This document shows positions 16,934-24,244 of a DNA stretch of 27,699 nucleotides, one piece after another; positions within the stretch are counted from its first letter, which is position 1; the number at the start of each line of letters is the position of its first letter. Under the pieces are notes generated by a model. The model had not been told where the DNA came from and did no database searches. It saw nothing but the letters and a program-made list of their open reading frames with translations. The stretch comes from Peptoniphilaceae bacterium (GTDB lineage: Bacteria > Bacillota > Clostridia > Tissierellales > Peptoniphilaceae): the NCBI GenBank assembly GCA_029983595.1, contig JASBZD010000006.1, forward strand, positions 1 through 27,699, in the 5' to 3' direction. A program made the position numbers and the translations under genes.

Positions 16934-19054
16934 TTAGATTGCACAAGGACTATATCCGCAGTCTTGACACTCTTCACATCCACCAGATTTATTCATCTTA
17001 CCGCCACACATTGGGCATACTCCAGGTTCTGCTTCAAGTTGTTTTGCTATTTCACGATTTAGCTCATCTTGAAGTTCAGATATTCTATTTTTCTTAGTAT
17101 TATCAGTAGTTAAAATACCTGCTCTTGCACATCCGTCACGATATATTGTGGTTCCTTTTAATCCCTTTTCCCAAGCATACATATAAATATCTTCCACTTC
17201 TTCTACAGTTACTTCATTATGAAGATTTAGAGTAGAAGAGATACTAGCATCTATAAACTGTTGGAAAGTTCCTTGAACTTCTATTCTTCTTCTAGAGTCA
17301 AGTTTATCTGCAGTTACAATAAAGCTAGGGATTTCTTCTTCTGATGTAATATCATTAGCATTCATATACTCTCTTACTATTTCAGAATAAACTTTATAAT
17401 AAGTGTCAGTTCCGTGGATAGATTCAGTTTTTCTAGTATAAGAAATTTGGAATAATGGCTCTATACCATTTGAACAACCTATTAGAGTCGAGATTGATCC
17501 AGTTGGGGCAATAGTTAGAAGTTGAGAATTTCTAAGTCCATACTCTTCAATTAACTCAATTACATCTTCATCTGCATTTTCTTTTATAAATGGGCTAGAT
17601 AATACATAATCTTTATTATATCTAGGGAAAGTTCCTTGCTCCTTAGCTAAAAGTGATGATTGGCGTAAAGCTTCATTAATTAAAACTCTTCCGATTTGGT
17701 TAATTAAACTTAAAGATTCATCAGATCCATATTCTATTCCCATTTTTATAAAAGCGTCTGCAAGACCCATTATACCCAGACCTATTTGACGAAGATCATC
17801 ACACACTTCTCGTTGTTCTTTAAGTGGATGTAAATTTCTATTTTCATCTAATACTTCGTTAAGATAAATTACCCCTTCTCTAACTAATTCAGCAAATGCC
17901 TCAAACTCAAAACGAGCGTATTTTGTAAATGGATGTTTTACAAAATTTCCTAGGTTTATACTAGCTAAGTTACATGATCCAAAAGCTGGAAGTGGCTCTT
18001 CTGCACATGGGTTTACCCCAGCAAATGAAAAGCTTGGATCTTCACTCATTATATGCCATGAATCTATTCTATCTTGGTATAAAATACCTGGCTCTGCCAT
18101 ATTCCAGTTATTATATGCTAATTTTCTAAATAAATCTTTTGCTTTTACTTCTTTAGTTATTTCTTCACCAGTTGCCTCTACTGTAAAATGAAGATTATAT
18201 ATTTCATCATTTTTTATAGCATTCATAAAATCATTATCAACATTAACAGAAATATTAGCACTAGTTACTTTTTCTAGGTTTGATTTTACTTCTATAAATT
18301 CTTCTATATCTGGATGGCTAGAATCAATATTTATCATTAATGCTCCACGTCTTCCCTTCATTCCAATTAGAGAAGTTGTAAGAGCAAATAGATCCATAAA
18401 AGATACAGCTCCAGTAGTAGTAGATGCAGCATTATTAACTTTTGCGCCTCTTGGTCTAAGTTTAGAGATATTAATTCCTACACCACCGCCATAGCTATAA
18501 GTTCTAGCAAGTCTCTTAGCTGTGTCATAAATTTCTTCAATACTATCCTCTACCTTTGGCATTACATAACAGTTAGAAAGAGTAACTTTTTTACCATGCT
18601 TATCTAAACCACGTCCAGCTAAAATACGTCCTGCTGGCATAAACTTTTTATCTTTAATAGCTTTTTTTATAGGTTCATTTCCGCCAGAAACTCTATCTAA
18701 AAATTCATTAAAAGACTCTCCATTAAAACGATATTTTTTTTCATAAATATCTCGTTGAAGGTCTGTCATATTCCAGCCATGTTCTCTAAGTTTCTGTCTT
18801 TCTTGACGATAAATAATATATTTTTTAGCAACATCTGGACGTTTTGGCATTAAAAGAAATTCTACATTATCTTGAATTTTTTCAATATCTAATTCGGTCT
18901 CATCTTTAAATTTTTCATAAATCTCGTCAGCTATTTGGTTAGATATACTGCTATCAATACCTTCTTCAGTTTCTGCCATAGCTTTTTCGATAGCATTTAC
19001 AATTTTATCTCTCTCAAACTCAACAAGATTTCCATTTCTCTTTCTAACTTGCAA
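16934..19054 (-). CDS. nrdJ: Adenosylcobalamin-dependent (class II) ribonucleotide reductase
   Basis: The 706-residue enzyme reduces ribonucleotides to deoxyribonucleotides using a radical generated from coenzyme B12, needing no oxygen. Residues about 1-90 are an ATP-cone (VRKRNGNLVEFERDKIVNAI), the allosteric on/off switch. The core shows SNCYVMP with the first redox Cys, SYGGGVGINISKLRPRG, then NPCAE with the radical Cys and the catalytic Glu. Eleven residues after the radical Cys comes the second redox Cys in GSCNLASINL, the same spacing as in known class II enzymes. LTIAPTGSIS lies further on. The C-terminus is a Cys cluster (CPMCGGKM, CEECQDCGYSPC) used for re-reduction. The start codon is TTG (19054-19052), chosen because AGGAGG lies 6 bases upstream and no in-frame ATG precedes it. 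Confidence 0.94.
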   Translation of the reverse strand: MQVRKRNGNLVEFERDKIVNAIEKAMAETEEGIDSSISNQIADEIYEKFKDETELDIEKIQDNVEFLLMPKRPDVAKKYIIYRQERQKLREHGWNMTDLQRDIYEKKYRFNGESFNEFLDRVSGGNEPIKKAIKDKKFMPAGRILAGRGLDKHGKKVTLSNCYVMPKVEDSIEEIYDTAKRLARTYSYGGGVGINISKLRPRGAKVNNAASTTTGAVSFMDLFALTTSLIGMKGRRGALMINIDSSHPDIEEFIEVKSNLEKVTSANISVNVDNDFMNAIKNDEIYNLHFTVEATGEEITKEVKAKDLFRKLAYNNWNMAEPGILYQDRIDSWHIMSEDPSFSFAGVNPCAEEPLPAFGSCNLASINLGNFVKHPFTKYARFEFEAFAELVREGVIYLNEVLDENRNLHPLKEQREVCDDLRQIGLGIMGLADAFIKMGIEYGSDESLSLINQIGRVLINEALRQSSLLAKEQGTFPRYNKDYVLSSPFIKENADEDVIELIEEYGLRNSQLLTIAPTGSISTLIGCSNGIEPLFQISYTRKTESIHGTDTYYKVYSEIVREYMNANDITSEEEIPSFIVTADKLDSRRRIEVQGTFQQFIDASISSTLNLHNEVTVEEVEDIYMYAWEKGLKGTTIYRDGCARAGILTTDNTKKNRISELQDELNREIAKQLEAEPGVCPMCGGKMNKSGGCEECQDCGYSPCAI

Positions 19055-19060
19055 TTTTAT

Positions 19061-19066
19061 CCTCCT
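19061..19066 (-). promoter_or_regulatory. Ribosome binding site deciding the TTG start of nrdJ
   Basis: A consensus AGGAGG on the minus strand is 6 bases from TTG 19054. It touches the proximal NrdR-type box, so a bound repressor would sit right at the start of the transcript. Confidence 0.8.
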
Positions 19067-19080
19067 ACAATATATAGTGT
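19065..19080 (-). promoter_or_regulatory. NrdR-type box 1 (proximal) upstream of nrdJ
   Basis: CTACAATATATAGTGT (plus-strand reading) matches 14 of 16 positions of the commonly given NrdR palindrome acaCwAtATaTwGtgt, including the core C-A-AT-T-G positions. NrdR is the ATP/dATP-sensing repressor of ribonucleotide reductase genes. Position between promoter and ribosome binding site fits repression. Confidence 0.7.
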
Positions 19081-19106
19081 TTTATCTATGTTATTCAAAC
19101 TAGTAT

Positions 19107-19122
19107 ACACTATATCATAGGT
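19107..19122 (-). promoter_or_regulatory. NrdR-type box 2 (distal) upstream of nrdJ
   Basis: ACACTATATCATAGGT (plus-strand reading) matches the first nine positions of the NrdR box exactly and 12 of 16 overall; the right half is degenerate. It starts 42 bases from box 1, about four helical turns, so both sites face the same side of the DNA. A possible -10 TATACT on the minus strand (19107-19102) adjoins it, but no good -35 is seen. Confidence 0.55.
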
Positions 19123-19198
19123 AGAAAAATTTTAAAATATAATAATTAATTTATTTTAAGACATAAATAAACTATCTCGAAAAATAGCTATTTATAAA

Positions 19199-19221
19199 AA
19201 AAGAGCCTATAAGACTCTTTT
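19199..19221 (-). terminator. Terminator after the brnQ-type gene
   Basis: On the minus strand a 9-bp stem (AAAAGAGTC / GGCTCTTTT, one G-U pair) with loop TTATA is followed by a T-run. It begins 4 bases after the transporter stop codon. Confidence 0.85.
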
Positions 19222-19225
19222 AAAT

Positions 19226-20569
19226 TTAATTTTTAGATCTATTTTTTAATATAAAACCTATAATAAAACCGATTATTGAAGGTACTATCCATCCAAACCC
19301 TATTTTAAATCCAGGTAAAAATTTTTCTGAAAATGCTAATATATTGCTAATAAAGTTAGTAGATTTTATAGAATCTGGTAGAGCATTTATCATATCAAAA
19401 ATAGCTGCAAAAAGAGTAAACCCAATAGTCCACTGATATACCGTTTTACTAGTCCCAATAAAATGTGAAAATAGTGCTAAAGTTATTAACGCAATAGATA
19501 GTGGATATAATAACATTAAAACTGGTATAGAAAATTTAATTATTGCAGATAATCCAAAGTTTGCAGTAATAAATGACCATAAAGTAAAGCAAATTACATA
19601 AGTATTATATTTTATTTTTTTATCAGTAAGTTCATAAAACATCTCAGAAATCGCAGTGATAAGTCCAATAGCAGTTTTTAGACATGTTACTATAACTATG
19701 GCTGATATTAAAATTTTCCCTAGATTTCCAAAATAAAACTGACTTATTTTAGATAAAACTATAGCTCCATTTTCTTGTCTATCTATCACCCCAAGAGATG
19801 TCGAGCCCATATAAGTAAGCGATAAGTAAATTACTGACATTAAAATAAGGCAAACTATTCCAGATTTAAAAGTTTCTCTTGCTATATCGCCCGGCTCTTC
19901 TACTCCGAGTTTTTTAATATTAGATATAATAATTATTCCAAACGCAAGACTAGCTACCGCATCTAGGGTGCTATAACCATCAATAAATCCTTTAGCTAAC
20001 CCAAACTCTTCATAGTTAGAAATAGGATTAGAATCACCAAAACCTCCCATAGGGTTTACTAATGATGCGATAATTAAAATAGATAATAAAATTAAAAATG
20101 TAGGAGTTAAAAATTTCCCTATAACATCTAAAATTTTTCCTGGTCTCAACGAAAAATATAATGCTATGGCAAAAAATATAATTGTGTATATTAGTAAAAC
20201 AATCCATATTTTATCGCCTGAATAAAAACTACGCGCACTTACTTCAAAAGAAACAGCTGCTGTTCTAGGTATTGAAAATAGTGGCCCTATACTAAGATAT
20301 AGTAATGAAGTATAAAGATATGCATAAATATCAGACACAGGACTAGCCATTTCAAATACATTTTCACTACCAGAAATAGCAAAAGCACTAACTCCGATAA
20401 GTGGCAACAATACTGCAGTTAATAAAAACCCTATTGTTACTATCGAAACATTATATCCAGCATTTTGACCTATCTCAGTAGGAAAAATTAAATTACCAGC
20501 TCCAAAAAATAGACCAAATAATAAAGAACCAACTAGAAGTGATTCTCTAAACCCTAATTTTTTCTTCAT
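19226..20569 (-). CDS. brnQ: Branched-chain amino acid transporter (LIVCS / BrnQ family)
   Basis: A 447-residue polytopic membrane protein with about 12 hydrophobic segments. The N-terminus KLGFRESLLVGSLLFGLFFGAGNLIFP and the following GQNAGYN are the LIVCS-family hallmark, and IPRTAAVSFEVS and the DAVASLAFGIIII segment agree. These carriers import Leu, Ile and Val with sodium or protons. It is the last gene after the macro-domain gene (17-base gap), with GGGATG-type binding site before ATG 20569. The operon-mates concern methionine oxidation and ADP-ribose, so no shared pathway is evident. Exact substrate specificity within the family cannot be read from sequence. Confidence 0.93.
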   Translation of the reverse strand: MKKKLGFRESLLVGSLLFGLFFGAGNLIFPTEIGQNAGYNVSIVTIGFLLTAVLLPLIGVSAFAISGSENVFEMASPVSDIYAYLYTSLLYLSIGPLFSIPRTAAVSFEVSARSFYSGDKIWIVLLIYTIIFFAIALYFSLRPGKILDVIGKFLTPTFLILLSILIIASLVNPMGGFGDSNPISNYEEFGLAKGFIDGYSTLDAVASLAFGIIIISNIKKLGVEEPGDIARETFKSGIVCLILMSVIYLSLTYMGSTSLGVIDRQENGAIVLSKISQFYFGNLGKILISAIVIVTCLKTAIGLITAISEMFYELTDKKIKYNTYVICFTLWSFITANFGLSAIIKFSIPVLMLLYPLSIALITLALFSHFIGTSKTVYQWTIGFTLFAAIFDMINALPDSIKSTNFISNILAFSEKFLPGFKIGFGWIVPSIIGFIIGFILKNRSKN

Positions 20570-20586
20570 AAACTACATCCCTTTAC

Positions 20587-21081
20587 TTACAACTTACTAC
20601 AAGCATAACTAAGTAACTCTAAATCTCTATAAATTACTAAAAAGACTTCCATATCATTAATTTCTAAAAAATTATTAATTTCACTTATCGCAACATCTAC
20701 AGCTTCTTTTCTCGGATATCCATATACTCCAGCAGAAATCAAAGAAAAAGCAATAGACTTTATATTATATTCTTTAGCTAGATTTAGTGAGTTTTTATAA
20801 CAATCTCTTAGTAATTCTTCTTCATTATAATTTCCATCTTTATAAATTGGCCCAACAGTATGAATTACATATTTAGAAGGTAAATTATATCCTTTAGTAA
20901 TTTTAGCCTCTCCAGTTTTACACCCATTTAGAGTTTTGCATTCCTCTAAAAGTCCAATTCCTGCTTTTTTATGAATTGCACCATCTACTCCACCACCACC
21001 TAGAAGGGAGTTATTAGCAGCATTTACTATTGCATCTACCTCTAAATCAGTAATATCAGCTTTAATTATTTTTAAACTCAT
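20587..21081 (-). CDS. Macro-domain protein, probable ADP-ribose / O-acetyl-ADP-ribose hydrolase
   Basis: This 164-residue protein consists of a single macro domain. Clear features are KADITDLEVDAIVNAANNSLLGGGGVDGAIH (the VNAANNSLLGGGGVDGAI part is the ligand loop), YVIHTVGPIY and the second loop SLISAGVYGYP. This is the MacroD-type/YmdB-like group, which hydrolyses O-acetyl-ADP-ribose or removes ADP-ribose from acidic residues. It is a cytoplasmic enzyme. It lies 7 bases after the methionine-sulfoxide reductase gene and 17 before brnQ. No sirtuin or ADP-ribosyltransferase gene is visible, so this is not the sirtuin-linked macro operon seen in some Firmicutes. Which ADP-ribose compound it acts on is not known. 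Confidence 0.93.
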   Translation of the reverse strand: MSLKIIKADITDLEVDAIVNAANNSLLGGGGVDGAIHKKAGIGLLEECKTLNGCKTGEAKITKGYNLPSKYVIHTVGPIYKDGNYNEEELLRDCYKNSLNLAKEYNIKSIAFSLISAGVYGYPRKEAVDVAISEINNFLEINDMEVFLVIYRDLELLSYACSKL

Positions 21082-21088
21082 AAAAATC

Positions 21089-21573
21089 CTATATTAAGTG
21101 AGATTCAAAAAGATTAACTAATTTTAAAAAAAACTCTTCGTCATCTTTACTAAATCTGGATTTTAAAGGTGAATCAATATCTAAAACTCCAAATACTTCT
21201 TCATTAGATATTAGTGGAATAACGAGTTCACTATTTGAGGCACTATCACAAGCTACATGTCCAGGGAATTCATGAACATCATCAACTCTTACTGGACTTT
21301 TATCTCGCCATGACTTAGCGCAAACTCCAGTATCCTTTTTTAATCTTGTACAGGCTGGTAAACCTTGGAAAGGTCCTAAAACTAATTCATTATTTTTTAC
21401 TAAGTAAACCCTACCCAATTTATATCTTTAAATAAAGCCATAATAATAGCACTAATATTAGAGATTAAGGCTATTTTATCATCTTCTGATTTAAGCTGAC
21501 TTTTTGTAAAATCAAAGATATAATCCAACTTTTCATTATAATCTAAATTTTCTGTTCCTTTTATTTCAAACAT
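21089..21573 (-). pseudogene. msrC: Free methionine-(R)-sulfoxide reductase (GAF domain), broken by a 1-base frameshift
   Basis: The family (fRMsr, E. coli MsrC) reduces free methionine-R-sulfoxide with a GAF fold and Cys pair. The first part, from MFEIKG, reads through SNISAIIMALFKDINWVGF. The second part, in another frame, continues YLVKNNELVLGPFQGLPACTR, DTGVCAKSW, and HVACDSASNSELVIPL, GVLDIDS. Both conserved cysteine regions are present. The minus strand has GGG TTT ACT TAG at 21411-21400; one extra T in the TTT run (21408-21406) would restore VGFYLVKNN. I take 21573 as start because GGAG lies 6 bases upstream; the ATG at 21585 overlaps that site. As read, the product stops after about 57 residues. 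It could be true decay, strain variation or a sequencing error in a homopolymer. Confidence 0.88.
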
Positions 21574-21593
21574 ATCTATCTCCATAAATTGTT

Positions 21594-21599
21594 ATTATA
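21594..21599 (-). promoter_or_regulatory. Candidate -10 for the msrC-macro-brnQ operon
   Basis: A consensus TATAAT on the minus strand lies about 20 bases before the msrC start, downstream of the terminator of the preceding gene. The matching -35 (ATTATG at 17 bases) is poor. Confidence 0.35.
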
Positions 21600-21637
21600 C
21601 TAAAATCTTATTCTACCATAATATTTAGATAATATAA

Positions 21638-21663
21638 AAGTAGCAATCGATATATTGCTACTT
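21638..21663 (-). terminator. Terminator after the uracil-DNA glycosylase family gene
   Basis: On the minus strand a 10-bp perfect stem (AAGTAGCAAT / ATTGCTACTT) with a 6-base loop is followed by TTTATATT. It overlaps the last two bases of the gene's stop codon, a compact arrangement. Confidence 0.75.
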
Positions 21664-22237
21664 AAAAAAGAATTTCATTTACCTTAGATCTTAAAATAGG
21701 AATAACATCTTCTTTAAACCATTCATTCTTGACCATCCAAATATTATTTCTAGGACTAGGATGGACTATTGGGAAATAATCTGGTAAGTATTCATTAAAA
21801 TTTTTCACAGTCTCAGTTAAAGTAGATTTCATTTTATTGCCTAAATAATATTTCTGTGAATATAGACCTACTAAAATTATAAGTTCAAGATTATTTAGAT
21901 TATCAATGATATCCTTATGGTATTCTTTTGCAATAAATTTTCTAGGAGGTAAATCACCAGACTTACCCTTACCAGGAAAATAAAAATCCATCGGCAAAAC
22001 CGAAATCAATTCTGAATGAAGAATATCCATATCAATTCCCATCCAATCAACCAAATTCTCACCAGATTTATCAGTAAAGACAACCCCTGATTCTTCTACA
22101 ATGCGTCCTGGTGCCTGAGATATAATTAAGATTTTAGAATTCTCATTAACTTGAAATATTGGATATATTTCTCTTATTGAATATTCTAAATTTCTAGGAT
22201 CCTCAATTAGATTTTTTCTAATATCTTCAATATCCAT
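21662..22237 (-). CDS. Uracil-DNA glycosylase family protein
   Basis: A 191-residue protein of the uracil-DNA glycosylase superfamily. The N-terminal motif is ISQAPGRIVEESGVVFTDKSG, where the GEAPG-like QAPG loop holds the catalytic/water-positioning region. The C-terminal HPSPRN is the uracil-binding HPS motif. LILVGLYSQKYYL in between matches family members that have PMDFYFPGKG and GDLPPRKF segments. It should act on DNA bases in the cytoplasm, but which base is removed is not certain: this branch is less studied than Ung. No Cys cluster for an iron-sulphur site (family 4/5) is seen. Its ATG overlaps the stop of the ECF gene by one base (TAATG). The two products have no obvious common role. 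Confidence 0.85.
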   Translation of the reverse strand: MDIEDIRKNLIEDPRNLEYSIREIYPIFQVNENSKILIISQAPGRIVEESGVVFTDKSGENLVDWMGIDMDILHSELISVLPMDFYFPGKGKSGDLPPRKFIAKEYHKDIIDNLNNLELIILVGLYSQKYYLGNKMKSTLTETVKNFNEYLPDYFPIVHPSPRNNIWMVKNEWFKEDVIPILRSKVNEILF

Positions 22238-22734
22238 TAATTTTTAACTCTATCTTTAAGCAAATTATAAATAACAACTGCAATAATCGCCCCAACCACA
22301 CCTTGTAATAAATTAAAAGGTAGATTAACGATAGAACCTTTATCATATAGAAAAATATACTCAGCAACAAGATAACCAAATGCCATCCAAATTCCAGAAA
22401 TAATTCCTGCAAAAATTGCATTTTTAGATTTAAAAACTTTTTTAAATAATAAAGATGCAAAAACCGCTTCAAGACCTTTAATTACTAGCGTAAAAGGAGC
22501 ATAAGCGGCATATCCAAGAGCTAAATCTGCTAGCATAGAGCCAATTGCCCCTACTAAAAAGGCTGGTAAAGGACCTAATAATAGACCAGATGCAATAACA
22601 AAAGAATCACCTAAATTAAGATATCCTTGTCCTGATGCGATAGGAAATGACAAATACATAGTAGCTACAAATGTAAGAGCCATAAAAATTCCAAGTAGTG
22701 TAATTTCATTAGTTTTAAACTTTCTTTCTGTCAT
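22237..22734 (-). CDS. ECF transporter S component (vitamin-binding membrane subunit)
   Basis: A 165-residue, mostly hydrophobic protein with five or six membrane segments, the size of an S component. These proteins bind a vitamin and dock on a shared EcfA-A'-T energising module encoded elsewhere. The sequence YLNLGDSFVIASGLLLGP, AIGSMLADLALGYAAYAP and FTLVIKGLEA resembles the PF07155/COG4720 group, which includes proteins assigned to hydroxymethylpyrimidine or pyridoxine-type substrates. I cannot choose the substrate from sequence. GGAGG is 6 bases before ATG 22734. The short leader, about 25 bases after the -10, leaves no room for a riboswitch such as the TPP element that often controls thiamine-related S components. 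Confidence 0.88.
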   Translation of the reverse strand: MTERKFKTNEITLLGIFMALTFVATMYLSFPIASGQGYLNLGDSFVIASGLLLGPLPAFLVGAIGSMLADLALGYAAYAPFTLVIKGLEAVFASLLFKKVFKSKNAIFAGIISGIWMAFGYLVAEYIFLYDKGSIVNLPFNLLQGVVGAIIAVVIYNLLKDRVKN

Positions 22735-22761
22735 AAAAATCCTCCATTTCTCACAATGACT

Positions 22762-22767
22762 ATTATA
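22762..22767 (-). promoter_or_regulatory. Candidate -10 for the ECF S-component operon
   Basis: TATAAT on the minus strand lies 27 bases before the start codon. No convincing -35 is seen at the usual distance. The MarR-type palindrome lies about 36 bases upstream of it, so a MarR-type regulator could affect both directions. Confidence 0.4.
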
Positions 22768-22802
22768 CTATATTTTTAATAAAGATTATGATAAAATATA
22801 TA

Positions 22803-22818
22803 TAGTAACTAGTTACTA
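22803..22818. promoter_or_regulatory. 16-bp perfect palindrome, probable operator of the MarR-family gene
   Basis: TAGTAACTAGTTACTA is perfectly self-complementary and lies 14 bases before the MarR-family start codon, just upstream of the AAAGGA ribosome binding site. MarR dimers typically bind 16-20 bp palindromes over their own promoters. A -10-like TATAGT (22801-22806) overlaps its left half, so binding would block transcription. Autoregulation is inferred. Confidence 0.6.
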
Positions 22819-22832
22819 CTAAAGGAATTAAT

Positions 22833-23324
22833 ATGAATAAAAATAAAGATGAAAAATTGCTAAAAGATACACTAGATAAGAATTTAGAAAATATAAAATA
22901 TAATTTCAGTTCAATATTTATTTTAGAAAATAGACTTTTAACAGCATGTGAAAAAATCGATGAAGAAATATCGATGAAACAGTGGTTATTGCTAGCCATT
23001 TTAGAAAATAATGGAAATGACAAAACCTTAACTGAGCTAGGAAAGATAATGGGATGCTCTAGACAAAATGTAAAAAAACTAGCTGAAGCATTAAAAGATA
23101 AAGGATTTTTAGATTATAGAAAAGTAAAAAATAATAGCATTAATCTTATCCCAACCGAAAAATCAAGAGAATATTATAGGAAAATGAATGAAAAACATTA
23201 TAAAATTCTTAGTATTTTGTTTAAAGATTTTACAGATAATGAAATCGAAGATTTGGTAAATTATAATAAAAAATTATTTAAAGGATTAGAATTAGTAGAA
23301 AAATATATGGAGGAAGAAAATTGA
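22833..23324 (+). CDS. MarR-family winged-helix transcriptional regulator
   Basis: A 163-residue protein with the MarR layout: N-terminal helices, a central winged helix-turn-helix (about 50-115) and a C-terminal dimer helix region. The DNA-binding part reads TLTELGKIMGCSRQNVKKLAEALKDKGFLDYRK, in which CSRQNVKKLAEAL is the recognition helix, followed by a wing and INLIPTEKSREYY, the usual T.kG...-type strand. It starts at ATG 22833 after AAAGGA. It is divergent from the ECF S component and overlaps the next gene by four bases. The inducer is unknown. The most likely targets are its own operon and possibly the divergent promoter, given the palindrome between them. Confidence 0.88.
   Translation: MNKNKDEKLLKDTLDKNLENIKYNFSSIFILENRLLTACEKIDEEISMKQWLLLAILENNGNDKTLTELGKIMGCSRQNVKKLAEALKDKGFLDYRKVKNNSINLIPTEKSREYYRKMNEKHYKILSILFKDFTDNEIEDLVNYNKKLFKGLELVEKYMEEEN
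23309..23313 (+). promoter_or_regulatory. Ribosome binding site deciding the TTG start of the coupled unknown gene
   Basis: GGAGG, inside the MarR-family coding region, lies 7 bases before TTG 23321. That TTG shares the sequence TTGA with the MarR stop TGA, giving a 4-base start-stop overlap. Confidence 0.75.
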
Positions 23325-24166
23325 AAATTTTAAAATCTATAGGAATATTTTTATTAATTTTTATAGTCGCGACTTTTATTTACTTTATTCTCCCCTATTC
23401 TCCACTTAAAAATGAAATAAAAAATGATCTAAATTCACTTTTAGAGTTGGAAGATTTAAATAATGAAATATTAACTAATGAAGATATTAAAGATTTACCA
23501 TATCCTATAAAAAAATATATTGAAAATAGTGGATTTATAGGAAAAGAAAAATATACATATGTAAATTTATATTTTAAAGATGCAAAACTCATTCAAGATC
23601 CTGAGAAGCCACCACTAAAAGTAAATTTTAATCAATATAACTATTCTAATAACCCAGTCAGATTGGCATTAGTGGATAGTAAATTTTTTGGAATACCATT
23701 TGAAGGATATGACTATTTATATGGTGAAAAAGCTGGAATGAAAGGAGTTCTAGCAAAAAATATTACTCTATTTAACGAAACTGGAATAGAGATGTATAAA
23801 GGAGCACTCGTAACATATCTTTCAGAAAGTCTACTACTTCCTACAAGCGCATTAAATAAATATATAACTTTTGAAGAAATTGATAAATATAGAGTAAAAG
23901 CAAAAATAACATATAACGGTATATCAGTAGAAGGAACATTTAGATTTAATGAAAAATATGAAATAGAAGAATTTACTACAAATGATAGATATATTTCACT
24001 AGGCAATGGAGAATTTAAAAATATACCATGGACTGAAAAGTTTCTAGAATATGACACAACTAAAGATGGGATAAAATATCTAAAACATGGCCAGGCAATA
24101 TGGAACTATCCTGAAGGAGATTTAATATATTTCGATGGGATTGTGGATAGAGTTGAGTTTAAATAA
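23321..24166 (+). CDS. Membrane-anchored protein of unknown function, resembling DUF6544-type proteins
   Basis: A 281-residue protein with one N-terminal hydrophobic segment (about 4-24), then a soluble, predicted mostly beta, extracytoplasmic part. The LPYPIKKYIENSGFIGKE segment and later KAKITYNGISVEGTFRFNEKYEIEEFTTNDRY and WNYPEGDLIYFDG resemble the DUF6544 group of Firmicutes proteins from memory; I could not search. No catalytic motif or metal site is evident. The start is TTG, supported by GGAGG at 7 bases and the TTGA overlap with the regulator. This tight coupling suggests it is the main gene controlled by the MarR-family protein, perhaps responding to a membrane-active compound; that is speculation. 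Confidence 0.7.
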   Translation: MKILKSIGIFLLIFIVATFIYFILPYSPLKNEIKNDLNSLLELEDLNNEILTNEDIKDLPYPIKKYIENSGFIGKEKYTYVNLYFKDAKLIQDPEKPPLKVNFNQYNYSNNPVRLALVDSKFFGIPFEGYDYLYGEKAGMKGVLAKNITLFNETGIEMYKGALVTYLSESLLLPTSALNKYITFEEIDKYRVKAKITYNGISVEGTFRFNEKYEIEEFTTNDRYISLGNGEFKNIPWTEKFLEYDTTKDGIKYLKHGQAIWNYPEGDLIYFDGIVDRVEFK

Positions 24167-24207
24167 TACTTACTTAGTACTTAAATAAAAATAATAAATA
24201 TTAAAAA

Positions 24208-24233
24208 ATCCAGACTATAACTCTAGTCTGGAT
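24208..24233. terminator. Bidirectional terminator between the unknown gene and gltS
   Basis: A 10-bp perfect stem (ATCCAGACTA / TAGTCTGGAT) with the loop TAACTC is flanked by T-runs in both directions: ATTATTTTTTT on plus and TTTTTT on minus. It serves two convergent genes. Confidence 0.85.
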
Positions 24234-24244
24234 ATTATTTTTTT

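Noticed and set aside
19182..19193. AAATAGCTATTT palindrome between nrdJ and the brnQ terminator
   Set aside because: A 12-bp A/T-rich dyad is expected by chance in this composition; there is no loop room for a stable hairpin.
19081..19198. Cobalamin riboswitch upstream of the B12-dependent reductase
   Set aside because: The spacer is too short and too AT-rich for the roughly 200-base structure, and no B12-box-like sequence is seen. NrdR boxes explain the region better.
21400..21411. Programmed ribosomal frameshift in msrC
   Set aside because: There is no in-frame X XXY YYZ heptamer, and re-pairing after a -1 slip would need Phe tRNA on GTT. No stimulatory structure is evident.
22227..22472. 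Minus-strand Leu-rich open frame in a second frame inside the ECF gene
   Set aside because: It lies entirely within the well-supported ECF S component apart from a few bases, and its composition is a frame-shifted shadow.
22763..23023. Minus-strand open frame opposite the MarR-family gene
   Set aside because: Low-complexity Phe/Ser/Ile-rich composition typical of an antisense shadow of an AT-rich gene, with no ribosome binding site.
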